In this document: one piece after another, positions 52,156 through 53,408 of the stretch
Numbering within the stretch: position 1 is the stretch's first letter
How the letters are laid out: each line of letters starts with the position of its first letter
Assembly: GCA_028289325.1 (NCBI GenBank)
Contig: JANQQN010000291.1
Span: 1 to 53,408 of the forward strand
Reading direction: 5' to 3'
From: Myxococcota bacterium
GTDB taxonomy: Bacteria; Myxococcota; Kuafuiibacteriia; Kuafuiibacteriales; Kuafuiibacteriaceae
DNA length: 53,408 nt
The notes under the pieces: generated by a model
What the model was told of the DNA's origin: nothing
The model's database searches: none
The model's input: the letters and a program-made list of their open reading frames with translations, nothing else
Program-made: the position numbers and the translations under genes

Positions 52156-53184
52156 ATGGACGGCAAACTGCGAAGGCTCATCACCGACATCCTGCACTCC
52201 GGAGCGGCCGCCCTCGAAACCGTCGTAACGCGGCTTCACGCGGTCGACGACCGCCTCACCGCCGCCGAGCGGAAAATCGAAACCATCGCCGAGGGCACCA
52301 ACAGGACCACTGAAACCCTCGATGAAGCCCAAAGCGTGATCCACGCCCTCGACCACAGCGACCAGTCGATTCACGCCGCACACGCGCAATTCGTGGCCTT
52401 CGAAGGCCTCATGAGCGAGATCGCGCGGCGGGTTCAAGTCTTGTCGGAGATCGCGGACCAGTCGAACATCCTCGCCGTCAACGCCACTTTGGAGGCCGCG
52501 CGCGCCGGCGAGCGGGGCAAAGGGTTCCAGGTCGTCGCCGACGCGATGCGAGCGCTCGCCCGGCAGTCCGCCACCGCATCTCTCGAGATCGGCGACCTCC
52601 TCGATGACGGAACCCACCGCATCACTCAATATCGGACGGAAGCAGAGGAGGCGTCCCGCAAGTCGTCCGAAGCCATGGTGACGGCGAGGAGGTCCTTCTC
52701 TCACCTGCGCGAAAACGCGCTCCACATCCAACGAGAGGCCGGGGAAGCAGTGGACCTCTTCCGGGAGCAGCTCGGTAGCCTGCAGCGACTGCTCACCGAA
52801 ACGAAGACCCGCGCTGAAGACCACAGCGGCGCAAGCAGCGAAATCCTGGACGCGATCGCGGACACCGCCATCCAGCACGTCGACCCCGCCGAGGCCCTGA
52901 CCCTTATCGAGCGGGCGCAGGTCGTCGACGTGCGCACGCCCGAAGAGTTTCGAACCGACATTGGTCGAATTCGTCGCGCCATCAACGTCCCGATCGGCGA
53001 AGACCTCCCGGACGGCCTGCGAAGACTGGGGCGTTCGAAGCCGATCCTGTTCGTGTGTCGGCGCGGGGGTCGGTCCGCCCGCGCGGCGCGGATCGCGCTC
53101 GAGTTAGGGTTCGAGCAGGTCTGGAACCTCAAGCTCGGTATGGAAGGCTGGCAGGCCGCACGGCTGCCGATGGATGAACCCTAG
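52156..53184 (+). CDS. Soluble methyl-accepting chemotaxis signalling module fused to rhodanese domain
   Basis: 342 residues with no membrane helix. Residues 1-235 are helical with the MCP hairpin tip: [20 protein letters not shown] then [18 protein letters not shown] (about 98-135), close to the canonical [20 protein letters not shown] tip. Residues 245-342 are a rhodanese domain: [10 protein letters not shown] (255-265), INVPIGEDL, and the active-site loop [20 protein letters not shown] with catalytic Cys301. Rhodaneses carry persulfide sulfur on this Cys, so the fusion could report sulfane sulfur to a CheA kinase. No che genes are in the window. DUF1641 is upstream. Confidence 0.9.
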   Translation: MDGKLRRLITDILHSGAAALETVVTRLHAVDDRLTAAERKIETIAEGTNRTTETLDEAQSVIHALDHSDQSIHAAHAQFVAFEGLMSEIARRVQVLSEIADQSNILAVNATLEAARAGERGKGFQVVADAMRALARQSATASLEIGDLLDDGTHRITQYRTEAEEASRKSSEAMVTARRSFSHLRENALHIQREAGEAVDLFREQLGSLQRLLTETKTRAEDHSGASSEILDAIADTAIQHVDPAEALTLIERAQVVDVRTPEEFRTDIGRIRRAINVPIGEDLPDGLRRLGRSKPILFVCRRGGRSARAARIALELGFEQVWNLKLGMEGWQAARLPMDEP

Positions 53185-53252
53185 ATGAGCTCGGCGCGAA
53201 TAACGCGCCACTGCGTCGATTCACGCCCGCTCCTCCAGTGTACAGCTTTTGA

Positions 53253-53396
53253 CGCTCCGCAGGCTCCGCTTGCGTACTCCGCGCCGGGTTCCGACCTGCG
53301 TCGGAACTTCCGCCGCCCAGTCCTAGTCACCTGTCTCAGGAGTTCTTCGCAGAAGAACGCGGGAGACAGGGGAGCTAGAGCGGAGCCTGCGGAGCG
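53253..53396. repeat. Nested inverted-repeat element at the window edge
   Basis: Outer arms: 18-bp perfect inverted repeat (53253-53270 with 53379-53396). Inside are two further hairpins: GTTCCGAC/GTCGGAAC (53288-53307) and a compound one, CCTGTCTC ... GAGACAGG (53330-53370) enclosing GTTCTTC/GAAGAAC. Together they fold into a three-branched structure of 144 bases. It could be a REP/MITE-type repeat or a structured RNA. No gene overlaps it. Confidence 0.6.
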
Positions 53397-53408
53397 ATTT
53401 AAGGCCGT

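Overview
The window is GC-rich, with GC-biased third codon positions, frequent GTG/TTG starts, stop-start overlaps inside operons and an unusually large share of lipoproteins and exported proteins. This gene content (EF-hand-like lipoprotein, large CARDB-like secreted protein, membrane-bound spermidine-synthase-like protein, tryptophan 2,3-dioxygenase-like protein, EHD-type dynamin GTPase) fits a free-living didermic bacterium of the Myxococcota/Bradymonadota ('Deltaproteobacteria') type. That placement is inferred from gene content only.

Layout. 0-5 kb: the 3' part of a very large secreted protein gene that seems to lose its frame in a five-base homopolymer at the window edge, then about 1.6 kb without a convincing gene, then a scrap heap of mobile DNA (an IS21-type transposase remnant abutting a frameshifted tyrosine recombinase) beside an initiator tRNA gene. 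5-16 kb: mostly metabolic and envelope genes: an SCP2 protein divergent from HMG-CoA lyase (mvaB) with a good sigma70-type promoter and overlapping operator-like palindrome; a homoserine-dehydrogenase-like plus tryptophan-dioxygenase-like pair; two thioredoxin-like lipoproteins; a calcium-binding-repeat lipoprotein; an orphan sensor kinase; a LytM peptidase; metF; a tandem universal stress protein.

16-26 kb holds the most compact operon. DUF4178, a 63-residue membrane protein, DUF350, a membrane-embedded spermidine-synthase-like enzyme, an exported FAD amine-oxidase-like protein and a histidine-rich polytopic membrane protein follow one another; after a 5-base gap behind the first gene, every junction is a 1- to 4-base stop-start overlap. 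It diverges from an operon of two different MuiA/DUF4139 proteins and a tiny J-domain protein. Together these look like an envelope-associated polyamine/amine system.

26-41 kb is a mixed region: a HEAT protein, an LPP20-like lipoprotein, an HTTM-like pair, an exported gluzincin peptidase, an EHD/dynamin-like GTPase, a lipoprotein-like methyltransferase, a helix-hairpin-helix membrane protein, endonuclease I, an RDD protein, a NUDIX hydrolase and a double VOC protein. 41-48.6 kb is a tripartite efflux system: TolC divergent from one adaptor and two different RND pumps in ATGA-coupled order.

48.6-53.4 kb is the most unusual stretch: a HypB nickel GTPase carrying a roughly 168-residue tract with about 96 histidines, a DUF1641 protein with three internal repeats, and a soluble chemoreceptor signalling module fused to a rhodanese domain. 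The window ends in a nested inverted-repeat element.
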